Shown: positions 17,165-25,988 of the stretch, piece by piece
Numbering within the stretch: position 1 is the first letter of the stretch
Layout of the letters: every line of letters begins with the position of its first letter
NCBI RefSeq assembly: GCF_037976825.1
Contig: NZ_CP150269.1
Location: 4,787,501-4,851,500, forward strand
Source of the DNA: Paenibacillus sp. FSL K6-1330
GTDB taxonomy: Bacteria; Bacillota; Bacilli; Paenibacillales; Paenibacillaceae
DNA: 64,000 nt
Direction of reading: 5' to 3'
The notes under the pieces: model-generated
Database searches by the model: none
The model's input: only the letters and a program-made list of their open reading frames with translations
Told to the model about the DNA's origin: nothing
Position numbers and translations under genes: made by a program

Positions 17165-18385
17165 CTAATCGCTCATTTCATTCAGATATTTTTCAAACAC
17201 AATCGTCCCTGCACCAATGATGCCCGCATGTTCTCCAAGCTCTGAGGGCTGCAGCACCATCTGATTATGGAAGCTGGACGAGCTTCTGTTAAAGGATGTT
17301 TCATTAACATGATTGTAGAAATCCGGGTAACGATTAGCCAGTACTCCGCCAAGGATGATGGTTTCCGGTGTTAGCAGATTTATCATATTGGCCAGGGATA
17401 TACCGACATAACATGCCGATTCATGCAGGATATTGGCAGCTAGTGGATCTCCAGCCAGCCCGGCATGGATTACATCGGCTACATCCAGATTCTGATTCTC
17501 ACCATTTAAATAAGAACAAAGAGAACTTTCAGTCCCACGTCCTATCTCCTCACACACTCTACGGACGATGGCAATCCCTGACGCCATTGCTTCAAGGCAG
17601 CCGTCATTACCGCAAGTGCAGCGCGGACCATTGATATCTATCGTACAATGCCCAATCTCACCGGCTCCAAAGGGGAAACCCTGATATATTTTCTGGTTGA
17701 TGATCAGGCCGCTCCCAATCCCGATATCCGCATCCACGTACACCAGATTGTTGAAATGGCGACCGTTTCCATACCATAGCTCACCGAGTGCCATTACGTT
17801 AGCGTCCTTCTCTACATGGGTTGGGAGCTCCGTATTCTCCTCGATTAGTTCCTTTAAACGTACTTGTTGCAGACCGGGTAAGTTGGGCGGAGACAGAATT
17901 TTGCCTTGAAACGGATCAAGCGGTCCGGGAGCCCCTACGCCGATGCCGATAATTTCGGACTCCAAACCTGACTTGTCCAGTACAGCTTGTATCGTGGATA
18001 TAATAATATTCACTACACTGCCGCGATTGGCGCTATCTTCAAAGGAGCAATGTTTCGTGAACAACATGTCTCCCTGCAAATTAATGACCGCTGCCCGCAC
18101 GGAGGCTGCGCTAATATGGACGCCGACCGAATACTTATCGGCGGGATTCAACGAGATGAGCTTGGGCTTCCTGCCACGGCTGGAGTCATCATATAACCCG
18201 GCTTCAATGATCAATCGCTCCTTCATCAGCTCTTCCACCAGATTGTTAACCGCCGTAAACGTCAAGTCCATCTTGGCTGCGATTTCCGCTTTCGTTAGAC
18301 TGCCATAATCGCGAAGCAGCCCGATAATGCCGATACGATTCATATTTCGGACATACCGATTGTTTTTTCCAACTGAATTATTCAT
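17165..18385 (-). CDS. ROK-family transcriptional regulator (NagC/XylR type)
   Basis: 406 residues. Residues 1-80 form a winged helix (SLTKAEIAAKMDLTFTAVNNLVEEL is the recognition region). The remainder is a ROK domain: GVGAPGPL, VEKDANVMALGELWYG, GAGEIGH, and the zinc motif CTCGNDGCLE. Proteins of this layout are sugar-responsive repressors of carbohydrate operons. A GAGGTTG site precedes the ATG. No sugar operon lies next to it here, so its targets are elsewhere or unknown. Confidence 0.88.
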   Translation of the reverse strand: MNNSVGKNNRYVRNMNRIGIIGLLRDYGSLTKAEIAAKMDLTFTAVNNLVEELMKERLIIEAGLYDDSSRGRKPKLISLNPADKYSVGVHISAASVRAAVINLQGDMLFTKHCSFEDSANRGSVVNIIISTIQAVLDKSGLESEIIGIGVGAPGPLDPFQGKILSPPNLPGLQQVRLKELIEENTELPTHVEKDANVMALGELWYGNGRHFNNLVYVDADIGIGSGLIINQKIYQGFPFGAGEIGHCTIDINGPRCTCGNDGCLEAMASGIAIVRRVCEEIGRGTESSLCSYLNGENQNLDVADVIHAGLAGDPLAANILHESACYVGISLANMINLLTPETIILGGVLANRYPDFYNHVNETSFNRSSSSFHNQMVLQPSELGEHAGIIGAGTIVFEKYLNEMSD

Positions 18386-18533
18386 GTTACAACCTCATTC
18401 TTTACTCTTCATTGTACTTACCTTCCTCGCACATCTATCATAGGGGAAAATACGAAGTTAGTAAAATTCCTCCAGTTGATCTCGTGGAGAAAAGTCAGTT
18501 CACCGAACCTGAAGACACTCAACTTACAACTAA

Positions 18534-18567
18534 AAAGCCTAATTTCCCGCTTCGGAAATCAGGCTTT
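18534..18567 (-). terminator. intrinsic terminator of the Cys-rich protein gene
   Basis: AAAGCCTAATTTCC and GGAAATCAGGCTTT pair with one mismatch; on the minus strand it is followed by TTTT. It lies just after the Cys-rich gene. Confidence 0.75.
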
Positions 18568-18592
18568 GTTATATCGTACTACGATAGTTAAC

Positions 18593-18931
18593 TTACATGT
18601 GCTTTAGCATTTCGCGGCATGCGTCGGCACATTTCCGGCATGCGTCGGCACATTGTTTGCAGTGCTCGTGATCATGCTTCCCGCATTCTTCCGCACAAGC
18701 CAGGCATGCCTTGATGCATAGTTCGCAAATTTCCTTAACGTAAGGACTTTTCCGTGACATGGCTTGAGCCGCAAACGCGCATATATCGGCACACTCTCTG
18801 TCGAGCGTTATACAATCACGAAGCATGGCCAGTTCGTATTCTTTCAGACAGGATACATAGCATACATTGCAAGCGTTCATACATTGGAGACATGCTTCAA
18901 TACATTCTTTATATTTGAGTTCATTTAACAT
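18593..18931 (-). CDS. cysteine-rich four-helix-bundle protein (copper storage, Csp-like)
   Basis: 112 residues with 19 cysteines spaced mostly as CxxC and CxxxC along predicted helices (KECIEACLQCMNACNVC near the start, EHCKQCADACRKCADAC at the end). This matches the four-helix-bundle Csp family that stores Cu(I) inside the bundle; there is no signal peptide, so it is the cytosolic Csp3 type. ATG 18931 follows AAGGAGGACC. The neighbouring upstream gene encodes a His-rich metal GTPase, consistent with a metal-handling locus. The copper role is family knowledge, not shown here. Confidence 0.85.
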   Translation of the reverse strand: MLNELKYKECIEACLQCMNACNVCYVSCLKEYELAMLRDCITLDRECADICAFAAQAMSRKSPYVKEICELCIKACLACAEECGKHDHEHCKQCADACRKCADACREMLKHM

Positions 18932-19058
18932 TGGGTAGGTCCTCCTTGTAGTTATTACGCTATGCCTTTGTATTAAACTTTGAACTGCCCTCTGAATCAA
19001 ACATGGGCCAGAAAGACCCCAGTACAATTGCCCAAAAATGATCAGGCAAGTCTGTGAC

Positions 19059-20111
19059 TTATGCCCGACTTATCTTCCCTTCCAGCATTTCAAGCTGCTC
19101 TCGCAGCAGCGACTCCTGGAAGTGCTCCCCGATAAATACCACCACATCCGGTACTTGACCCTGGGGCGTAATTTTCATAAAATCGGATTCCCGGAAGGCG
19201 TACTGAAATAGAAACCGGCTGTTGGTATCATTGAAGGTGAGGATGCCTTTAGCCCGGTACACATCCCTTGGCAGCCCAGCTATGAATCGCTCGAATTCCA
19301 CACTGTCTACCGCATGGCTGAAATAGTAGGTGTACGACATCACATGATCATGAGAATCGTGAGCATGACCATGGTCGTGGTTGTCGGCATGGTCACGATT
19401 GTGCGCATGTTCATGGCTGTTGGCGTGCTCTTGCTTGTATGTATGTTCATGGACATCCCTGTTCTCTCGACCATGTACATGCGAATGCTCATTCTGTCCA
19501 TGTGAACCGCTCTGCAGCAGATCTTCAAAATTCAAGTCGCAGCGTACCGCAGGGATAATCGGAGCATACGGGTTCCAACGCTCAACCAGCTGCTCAATCG
19601 TCTCTTTGTCCTGATCGTTCACCAGATCCATCTTATTGAGGACGAGCGCCGAGGCGGCGCGAATCTGCTCCTGCATCAAACGATACGTCTTCCCCTTCTG
19701 CTCTATATTCAAATGCAGCAGATGCGCGGCATCCACGACAGTGATCAGCTTTTTCACATCGATTCTCATGTATAAAGAAGCTTCTGCCGCTGCGTCCAGG
19801 ATTTCCATCGGATTGGCGATCCCCGTCGCTTCAATGACGATGACATCCGGCTGTTCCCGCTGGATCAGCATCGCAATTTCAGATGATAAATCGGATCGAA
19901 TGGTACAACAAATACAGCCACTTAGCATCTCTGCCGTTGGTACCTCTTCACCGGCGACAAGCCCTTCAATGTTGACCTCGCCGATTTCGTTCATGACAAT
20001 GGCCGGCCGCAAGCCCTGCTGCTTGAAGCAGGTAATGAGACGGCTAAGCAATGTCGTTTTTCCACTGCCAAGAAAACCTGATAAAATATAAATGGGTGTT
20101 ACATGCTCCAC
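19059..20111 (-). CDS. COG0523 (CobW/ZagA-like) GTPase with His-rich metal region
   Basis: 350 residues. The GTPase domain has Walker A GFLGSGKTT (12-20), the COG0523 metal motif CICC (66-69), and NKMD for guanine specificity. Between the GTPase and the C-terminal CobW_C domain lies a very His-rich stretch (about residues 203-258, dozens of H with E, D, N), a probable metal buffer. Such proteins are metallochaperones for zinc or cobalt insertion. GTG 20111 is the start, with AAAGGAG eight bases upstream. It is followed 127 bases later by the Cys-rich copper-like protein. I found no clear Zur box. Confidence 0.88.
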   Translation of the reverse strand: MEHVTPIYILSGFLGSGKTTLLSRLITCFKQQGLRPAIVMNEIGEVNIEGLVAGEEVPTAEMLSGCICCTIRSDLSSEIAMLIQREQPDVIVIEATGIANPMEILDAAAEASLYMRIDVKKLITVVDAAHLLHLNIEQKGKTYRLMQEQIRAASALVLNKMDLVNDQDKETIEQLVERWNPYAPIIPAVRCDLNFEDLLQSGSHGQNEHSHVHGRENRDVHEHTYKQEHANSHEHAHNRDHADNHDHGHAHDSHDHVMSYTYYFSHAVDSVEFERFIAGLPRDVYRAKGILTFNDTNSRFLFQYAFRESDFMKITPQGQVPDVVVFIGEHFQESLLREQLEMLEGKISRA

Positions 20112-20218
20112 GTTCCATACTCCTTTGCGTGCATCATGATTATGCTAGCGAGTGTACTACATTTCATCCGACTACTGCAAGTTCACTACCATTAACTACT
20201 ACAGGAGATGTCATTTCT

Positions 20219-20737
20219 ATGAATTCAACGCAAGAGCATAAACAGCAATCCCCCGCTTCCGTGAACTGTAAGGTGATTACGGTCTCGGACACGCGGACCA
20301 AGGACACGGACAAGAGCGGTAAACTGATGATCGGCTTGCTTGAAGAAGCTGGGCATGCCGTTGTATCTTACAGCATTGTCCAAGACGACTATGAAATAAT
20401 CCGTGAAACGATCTATTCCGCGGTCAGCAATTCGGAGATTGATGTCGTCCTACTAACCGGCGGTACAGGCATATCGAGCCGGGATACCACCTATGAAGCC
20501 GTATCTTCACTGCTAGATAAGGAACTCCCCGGATTCGGCGAGATCTTCCGCTTCCTAAGCTTTACGGAGGATATTGGGTCTGCGGCCATTTTGAGCCGCG
20601 CGATCGGCGGCACGCTAAGCCACACAGCCGTCTTCTCGATGCCAGGTTCGACCGGAGCTGTAAAACTTGCGATGAACCGGATTCTGCTGCCTGAGCTGCG
20701 GCACATCAAATATGAGCTGGATAAACACAAATCATAA
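20219..20737 (+). CDS. moaB: MoaB/MogA-type molybdenum cofactor protein
   Basis: 172 residues. VITVSDTRTKDTDKSG, VVLLTGGTGISSRD, LSRAIGG and VFSMPGSTGAV are characteristic of the MoaB/MogA family, which adenylylates molybdopterin before metal insertion. ATG 20219 has AGGAGATG upstream; a longer in-frame extension back to 20051 overlaps the divergent GTPase gene and is not used. It is divergent from the COG0523 gene across a short shared promoter region, and no other molybdenum cofactor genes are in the window. Confidence 0.85.
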   Translation: MNSTQEHKQQSPASVNCKVITVSDTRTKDTDKSGKLMIGLLEEAGHAVVSYSIVQDDYEIIRETIYSAVSNSEIDVVLLTGGTGISSRDTTYEAVSSLLDKELPGFGEIFRFLSFTEDIGSAAILSRAIGGTLSHTAVFSMPGSTGAVKLAMNRILLPELRHIKYELDKHKS

Positions 20738-20760
20738 TAACAGCGAATTTAACATGCTAA

Positions 20761-20807
20761 AGAGGGTGTCCCAAAAGTTCTTAAATCTGGCGGGATGCCC
20801 CCTTTTT
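20761..20807 (+). terminator. terminator after moaB
   Basis: AGAGGGTGTCCC and GGGATGCCCCCT pair with G-U matches around a long loop, followed by five T. Confidence 0.6.
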
Positions 20808-21027
20808 CTGTTAGGAGACGCTCCGTGTACGAATCGTTCCTCCCATCGCTGTTGCCCCCAAATTTCTTGGAACGACTTCCGTACCATCAATCGTTTTCGT
20901 TCCTACGTCAAACTGGAACACTATTATTTATATTTCTGCTTCGAGGACTGACGAAAGTGAGCCTATGTCGGATGGCTTTCGCTTGCCCATAATCTACTCA
21001 AGCAAGCGACAATGACCGAAAAGCAAG

Positions 21028-21067
21028 AAATAGCGGTGCAAGGATAATATCCTGAGCACCGCCATTT
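21028..21067 (-). terminator. intrinsic terminator of the lipoprotein gene
   Basis: AAATAGCGGTGC and GCACCGCCATTT pair; the interior AGGATAATATCCT is itself a perfect hairpin. It lies 80 bases after the lipoprotein stop on the minus strand. Confidence 0.75.
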
Positions 21068-21147
21068 CTTCATTTGACACATTTTTTATCTGACGAACCG
21101 CCCGTCAAGTGAGCAAACCTACTTATGGACAGCTACTTCTCTCCACT

Positions 21148-21675
21148 CTAACTGCTGGCGCGTCGTTGATGTTTGGCAAGCAGGGAGGGCGCTATTTTTT
21201 TGACCTGGTCATAATAGTTATCCGTTTTGTCGCCCGTCGACGTATATACGATGGACGTTTCCTTGTCGCTCATGATCAGGTTATGCCCGCCGGCCGCATT
21301 GGCATCCCCTTCTGTAACGCCGTATATCTCCTTGATCCCTTTTTCCCTGGCCGCTTGATCCTGATAGACATACACGGTAATAAACTGGCTTGCATCATAA
21401 TTGATCCGGTATTGATACGTGATGTTGCCTACGTTGTCCTCCGCATAGGTTTCATTGGTCAGCGGCATGCCCACCTGATTGAATGAGGCCTGGAGATCCT
21501 CAAGGAATTTTCCATTCATGCCCCGCCCCGATATCCGGGCCTCCCTGGAACCTTCCTCGTAAGCCCTCATGTTATATAAGCGCGCCTCGTCCCTGGCCAC
21601 CTGCCTGGAACAACCGACCGATATGGCAAGAATGGAACAAAGCAATAAAGCGGTAACGATTCTGCGGTAATTCAT
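21148..21675 (-). CDS. predicted lipoprotein of unknown function
   Basis: 175 residues. The N-terminal MNYRRIVTALLLCSILA leads to the lipobox ISVGC, so it is membrane-anchored on the outer face. The rest is a soluble domain with ITYQYRINYDASQFITVYVYQDQ and SIVYTSTGDKTDNYY, which I do not recognise. ATG 21675 follows GGAAGGG at nine bases; GTG at 21681 is too close to that site. It is a single gene. Confidence 0.8.
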   Translation of the reverse strand: MNYRRIVTALLLCSILAISVGCSRQVARDEARLYNMRAYEEGSREARISGRGMNGKFLEDLQASFNQVGMPLTNETYAEDNVGNITYQYRINYDASQFITVYVYQDQAAREKGIKEIYGVTEGDANAAGGHNLIMSDKETSIVYTSTGDKTDNYYDQVKKIAPSLLAKHQRRASS

Positions 21676-21767
21676 GTTCACTCACCCTTCCTTAGGTGTC
21701 AGAGGTTGCCTTCCCTTAGCATGTCTGAGGATGAGGAACATTATGCGTATGAGAAATCAAGGTAATA

Positions 21768-22766
21768 TTATAGAGCGATGACGCTTCTTCCAACCGCCCT
21801 GCCCTGCAGAATGGTGTTCAGCACTTCAGGCAGATCGTGTAGACCGTATTCTGTAATTCCTTCTTGAAGAACAGATGCCGGCTTCCATTCATCGGCCAGC
21901 TTCGACCATACCGATCGGCGGAAGGCCATAGGACAATACACCGAATCGATTCCGAGAAGATTGATCCCCCTAAGGATAAACGGAAACACCGTCGAATCAA
22001 AAGCACCGCCGCCCGTCATGCCGGAAACGGCGACGCTCCCGCCGTATTTCACGCCTTTCAGCAGTGAACCCAATTGGTTTCCACCGACCGGATCTACCAC
22101 CGCTGCCCATCGCTCGGCAGAGATGGCCCCCCTGGAGGATGCCGCAGCCTCTTCCCTGGATATCACTTCATGGGCTCCCAGCTTTAAGAGCCAGTCCCTC
22201 TGACTTGATTTGCCTGTGGATGCTGTTACGCTATAGCCTAATTGACTGAGGATGGAGACCGCGAAGCTGCCCACGCCCCCTGTTGCCCCCGTAACTAGAA
22301 CGGCCCCCTGTTCCTGTCGCAGTCCATTCCCTATCAAGGCCTCTATCGATAATGCAGCCGTAAAACCTGCGGTTCCGATAGCCATCGCATCACGCGGGGA
22401 CAAACCCTGCGGCAACGGGACGAGCCATTCTCCCTTAACCCGTGCGTACTGGCTGAACCCACCTTCATGAGATACCCCTAATTCATAACCGGTACAGAGA
22501 ACGCCATCACCTTCCTTGTAATCAGCATGAGCGGAATGCATAACCGTCCCTGCCAGATCAATACCCGGAATGAACGGGTACCGGCGGACAATTTTCCCCT
22601 CCGGTATGCTGGCTAGACCGTCTTTATAGTTGACCCCGCTGTATAATACCCGCACAATAACGTCACCTTCGGGCAGCTGCTTCAACCTCATGTTCTCCAC
22701 ACTGCCGCGAACCCCTTGCTCATCTTGACGCAGCACGTAGGCCTGAAATTCGGTTTCGTTGTCCAC
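21768..22766 (-). CDS. YhdH/YhfP-type NADPH-dependent oxidoreductase
   Basis: 332 residues of the medium-chain dehydrogenase family without zinc ligands. It shows YSGVNYKDGLAS, PFIPGIDLAGTV, AIGTAGFTAALSIEAL and the Rossmann motif VTGATGGVGSFAVSIL, all features of the YhdH/YhfP (acryloyl-CoA reductase-like quinone oxidoreductase) subgroup. GTG 22766 is chosen, as AAGGAG is eight bases upstream; an in-frame GTG at 22775 overlaps it. The physiological substrate is unknown. Confidence 0.87.
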   Translation of the reverse strand: MDNETEFQAYVLRQDEQGVRGSVENMRLKQLPEGDVIVRVLYSGVNYKDGLASIPEGKIVRRYPFIPGIDLAGTVMHSAHADYKEGDGVLCTGYELGVSHEGGFSQYARVKGEWLVPLPQGLSPRDAMAIGTAGFTAALSIEALIGNGLRQEQGAVLVTGATGGVGSFAVSILSQLGYSVTASTGKSSQRDWLLKLGAHEVISREEAAASSRGAISAERWAAVVDPVGGNQLGSLLKGVKYGGSVAVSGMTGGGAFDSTVFPFILRGINLLGIDSVYCPMAFRRSVWSKLADEWKPASVLQEGITEYGLHDLPEVLNTILQGRAVGRSVIAL

Positions 22767-22978
22767 ACATATCACTCCTTGGGTTAGTTTAGGTGCTGTA
22801 AAGCAATTTGGATCTGCACTATGAATATGTCGAAGCTTTATACATGCTCTCGAAATATGGCGACTTATGCGCTTTCCCGAGAAACGATCCAGTATCGTCC
22901 TTTATAATCAGAATTATGTTATTATGGAAAAAGAATACTTTCATAAAAAAATTATCAGCAGGAGTTGAAATCCACGTT

Positions 22979-23769
22979 ATGACTCATTTTGATCATGGAT
23001 CTAAACGTAGATCCTACCGCTTCTCGTTCTTGCTCACCCTGGTGACACTACTTTTGTTACCGGTCATCTATAAACCGATCAGCCAGGTTTTTGGATTCCT
23101 TGGGATACATACACAATCAGGGGGCATTGCCGGCTCGTTTCTCGTTTTCTTTCTAAGCTTGGGTCTCGTTCTAACGCTGTTTAGACTAGTCTTCTGGGTT
23201 TTCCCTTTAATTACCCGGCCTGGTCTCAAAGTGTACGTACTAATCGGCCTCCTCTTCATTTTGATAACAGCTACGAATACACAAGCACACACCGCTCGAT
23301 CGAAGCGGCGGTATTCAACGAGAAACATGCTTTTCTTGAAACACCTTTCAGCATTGATCATGCTAAAATCATACAATCCGAATTAAAGAAGGCTTATTCT
23401 TTCGTGGTGACATCTAGACTGGGACTACAATTATCCACCTATACCAAAGGATGGTTCGGATGGAATATGTCCGCCGTATCTACATTATACCCTTCTGCCG
23501 AGAATCCCTCTTCTCCATCCGTTTTTTCGGAGACAAGCATGGATTCATCACTCGTATTTGGCCTGTATAGAAGCACAGAACCCATTCAGATTCATGTAAA
23601 TGGTCAGCCGGCACATACCATACCCTACCAACAACTGAGGCCATATGTCAGTGAAGATTTGTACATTTGGTATTACGAACGCCAGCCCGACATGCTAGAG
23701 AACAAGGACAAGGTTCATCTCACCGCGCGTGACGTCAACGGAAGTATAGTGGATCGACTTGACCTATAG
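22979..23769 (+). pseudogene. frameshifted membrane protein gene
   Basis: Two frames together encode one protein. Frame 1 from ATG 22979 gives a charged N-terminus and four hydrophobic segments (FSFLLTLVTLLLLPVIY, then others, to VYVLIGLLFILI), then loses protein character and stops at 23386. The -1 frame, open from 23185, carries on convincingly: YEYTSTHRSIEAAVFNEKH, then SELKKAYSFVVTSRLG, and continues to TAG 23769. The break lies at about 23235-23265. The restored product would be about 262 residues, membrane-anchored with an extracytoplasmic C-terminal domain (FGLYRSTEPIQIHVNGQPAH). I do not recognise the family. No classical slippery heptamer is seen, so mutation or sequencing error is likelier than programmed shifting. 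Confidence 0.7.
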
Positions 23770-23777
23770 CCGAGTAC

Positions 23778-23829
23778 AAAAAGACGCCCCTTCTCCTGCC
23801 AAGCGGCAAGATTGGGAAAGCGTCTTTTT
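23778..23829. terminator. bidirectional intrinsic terminator
   Basis: AAAAAGACGC and GCGTCTTTTT pair around a loop of about 32 bases, with A and T runs on both sides. It lies between the frameshifted gene and pncB, which converge. Confidence 0.75.
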
Positions 23830-23848
23830 CATTGCTGTATTTTATAAC

Positions 23849-25303
23849 CTACTCTTCATGCTGTTCCATGAACTCGGCCATCATCCGATGTTTCACTTCC
23901 CAGACCTCTTCACTCAGATTAACGCGGTATATTTCCGGATTAAGCTTCCGCAGATACTCCGGCCAGAACTGATCCAGCTGAGCATCATGATAGCTGCGAA
24001 TCTCTTCAAGCTTCGGCAGCTCATACACCAGTTCGCCATTCAGGAACACCGGTTCAAGCATGGACACCGCTTCAAAATTCTTTACATTCTTGCGCATGTA
24101 AGGATGCAGCGGATTAAACAGCTTTAATTTCCCGTTTTCCGGCGGCATCTCTTCTTCCGGGAAGCAGATGTAATCGGCTATCGCTTTACCACTTCCCTTG
24201 GATATGATGCGGTATACTTCTTTTTTGCCTGGTGTGGATACTTTTTCCGGGTTGCCCGAGATTTTGAGAGTCGGCACCATCTTGCCGTCAACTTCCCGCT
24301 CCACGAGCTTATAGACGCCTCCAAGCGCAGGCTGGTCGGCTGCCGTGATCAATTGGGTACCCACGCCCCAAGTATCCACTTTAGCCCCCTGTGCCTTGAG
24401 ATCCAGAATCGTTCCTTCATCCAGATCATTGGATGCCACAATGCCAACATAATGAAGACCAGCCTCATCCAGCATCTTCCGTGCCTGAATCGACAGATAG
24501 GCCAAATCCCCGCTGTCCAGACGAATAGCATTCATCCGCTTCCCTTGAGCCTCCAGCTTCTTCGCTGTTACAATGGCATGGGGAATCCCGCTCTTTAACG
24601 TATCAAAGGTATCCACCAGCAGCGTCACTTGATCCGGCATCACCTCGGCAAAAATATCAAAGGCCTCCTGCTCACTCCGGAAGGTCTGCACCCAGGAATG
24701 CGCATGCGTACCTTTCGTCGGGATTCCGAACTTCTCGCCAGCCAGCATATTCGATGTGGCATGGAAACCGGCCAGATACGCAGCACGCGCGCCCCAAACC
24801 GCCGCATCCGCTTCCTGTGCACGTCTTGTGCCAAACTCCAGCAAGGTATCGCCGCTGGCAACCTGACGGATACGGGACGCCTTGGTGGCGATCAAGGTTT
24901 GAAAGTTCATGAAGTTCAAGAGTGCCGTTTCAACCAGCTGTGTTTCAAAAATGGTCCCTTCAACTCGAATGAGCGGCTCATTCGGGAATACCAGCGCCCC
25001 CTCTTTCATGGAATGAATATTCCCTTGAAAACGGAACCGGCGAAGCTCCTCCAGAAATTCAGGTTTATACTTCTCTTCCTGTTTGGCCAAATACGCGATA
25101 TCATCCTCCGTGAAACGCAAGGATTCAATATAATGTACAATCCGTTCAAGACCGGCAAAAACCGCGTATCCGTTACCGAATGGCAGCTTGCGGAAATACG
25201 CCTCAAACACCGCACGCGTACGATGAGAGCCATTAATCCAGTGAGCGTACATCATGTTGATCTGGTATTTGTCCGTATGTAGTGCTAATCCTGCTGTCAG
25301 CAT
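23849..25303 (-). CDS. pncB: nicotinate phosphoribosyltransferase
   Basis: 484 residues. It converts nicotinate and PRPP to nicotinate mononucleotide, the salvage entry to NAD. Family motifs: HTDKYQINMMYAHW at the N-terminus, LLEFGTRRAQEADAA, GTHAHSWVQTF with the catalytic His region, and RLDSGDLAYLS. ATG 25303 is chosen over the ATG at 25312, which abuts the GGAGG site. It is the last gene of a three-gene NAD salvage operon after the NrtR-like regulator and nicotinamidase. Confidence 0.93.
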   Translation of the reverse strand: MLTAGLALHTDKYQINMMYAHWINGSHRTRAVFEAYFRKLPFGNGYAVFAGLERIVHYIESLRFTEDDIAYLAKQEEKYKPEFLEELRRFRFQGNIHSMKEGALVFPNEPLIRVEGTIFETQLVETALLNFMNFQTLIATKASRIRQVASGDTLLEFGTRRAQEADAAVWGARAAYLAGFHATSNMLAGEKFGIPTKGTHAHSWVQTFRSEQEAFDIFAEVMPDQVTLLVDTFDTLKSGIPHAIVTAKKLEAQGKRMNAIRLDSGDLAYLSIQARKMLDEAGLHYVGIVASNDLDEGTILDLKAQGAKVDTWGVGTQLITAADQPALGGVYKLVEREVDGKMVPTLKISGNPEKVSTPGKKEVYRIISKGSGKAIADYICFPEEEMPPENGKLKLFNPLHPYMRKNVKNFEAVSMLEPVFLNGELVYELPKLEEIRSYHDAQLDQFWPEYLRKLNPEIYRVNLSEEVWEVKHRMMAEFMEQHEE

Positions 25304-25360
25304 CACGATCATCCTCCACTGTTACCCGGTTCAACTAGGCTTCCGGGTGGTTCAAGCTGT

Positions 25361-25918
25361 CTATTGATTAAGAAGTTCCTTACTTCGCACGACCGATGCC
25401 CCGAGACTGCCTTGAAAGTGACTTAAAGCCCACTTGTGTCCCTCCGGATTAAAGCTCGCGACGGCATCTTCATAAATCGTAATCCGGTATCCGTAATTAT
25501 AAGCATCCACTGCAGTATGCAGAACGCAGATATCTGTGCATACTCCGACGAGATCGACTTCGGTAATCCCGCGTTCCCGCAGCTTCTGGTTCAGATCCGT
25601 ACCGCAAAATGCGCTGTATCTCGTTTTGTCCATCCAATAAATGGTGTCCTTGCGTTCCTCATATACCTGCTGAAGTTCACCGTACAATTCCCGCCCCCGG
25701 GTTCCCCGAATGTTATGCGGAGGAAACAGCTTGGTTTCGGGATGATAAGCATCATTGTGCTCATGCAGGTCCACGGCCATTACAACAAAATCACCACGAT
25801 CACTGTATGACTTGGTTAGCTCCGCGATTGTGTTCTGAATGTTGATGGCGGGTTCGCCTACAGGCAGATTGCCATCCACGAAATCATTCGTGAAATCTAT
25901 CACGATCAAGGCTTTCAT
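25361..25918 (-). CDS. pncA: nicotinamidase (isochorismatase-like cysteine hydrolase)
   Basis: 185 residues. The catalytic triad of the family is visible: Asp in VIDFTNDF, Lys in MDKTRYSAF, and Cys in GVCTDICVLHTA. The metal-binding stretch (VMAVDLHEHNDAYHPE) contains D and H as in PncA. It deamidates nicotinamide to nicotinate, the substrate of the adjoining pncB product. ATG 25918 is used, with AGAGGAG upstream. The neighbourhood makes nicotinamidase far more likely than another isochorismatase-type activity. Confidence 0.9.
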   Translation of the reverse strand: MKALIVIDFTNDFVDGNLPVGEPAINIQNTIAELTKSYSDRGDFVVMAVDLHEHNDAYHPETKLFPPHNIRGTRGRELYGELQQVYEERKDTIYWMDKTRYSAFCGTDLNQKLRERGITEVDLVGVCTDICVLHTAVDAYNYGYRITIYEDAVASFNPEGHKWALSHFQGSLGASVVRSKELLNQ

Positions 25919-25988
25919 CTGACACACACTCCTCTTCAACATGATTAATGTGATCGATAAAATAACAGCGGGTGAATCCATTCCATTC

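Larger units (their letters stand above)
20738..21147. other. 410-base intergenic region
   Basis: It holds the moaB terminator (20761-20807) and the terminator of the following lipoprotein gene (21028-21067). The middle part has short plus-strand frames without ribosome sites. I see no convincing gene; a decayed insertion element is possible but unsupported. Confidence 0.5.

Noticed and set aside
20712..20992. Short plus-strand ORFs after moaB, possibly from a decayed insertion element
   Set aside because: No ribosome sites, no inverted-repeat pair and no recognisable transposase motif; too weak to call.
23235..23265. Programmed -1 ribosomal frameshift in the membrane protein gene
   Set aside because: No X-XXY-YYZ slippery heptamer in the right frame and no clear downstream stem; mutation or sequencing error is simpler.
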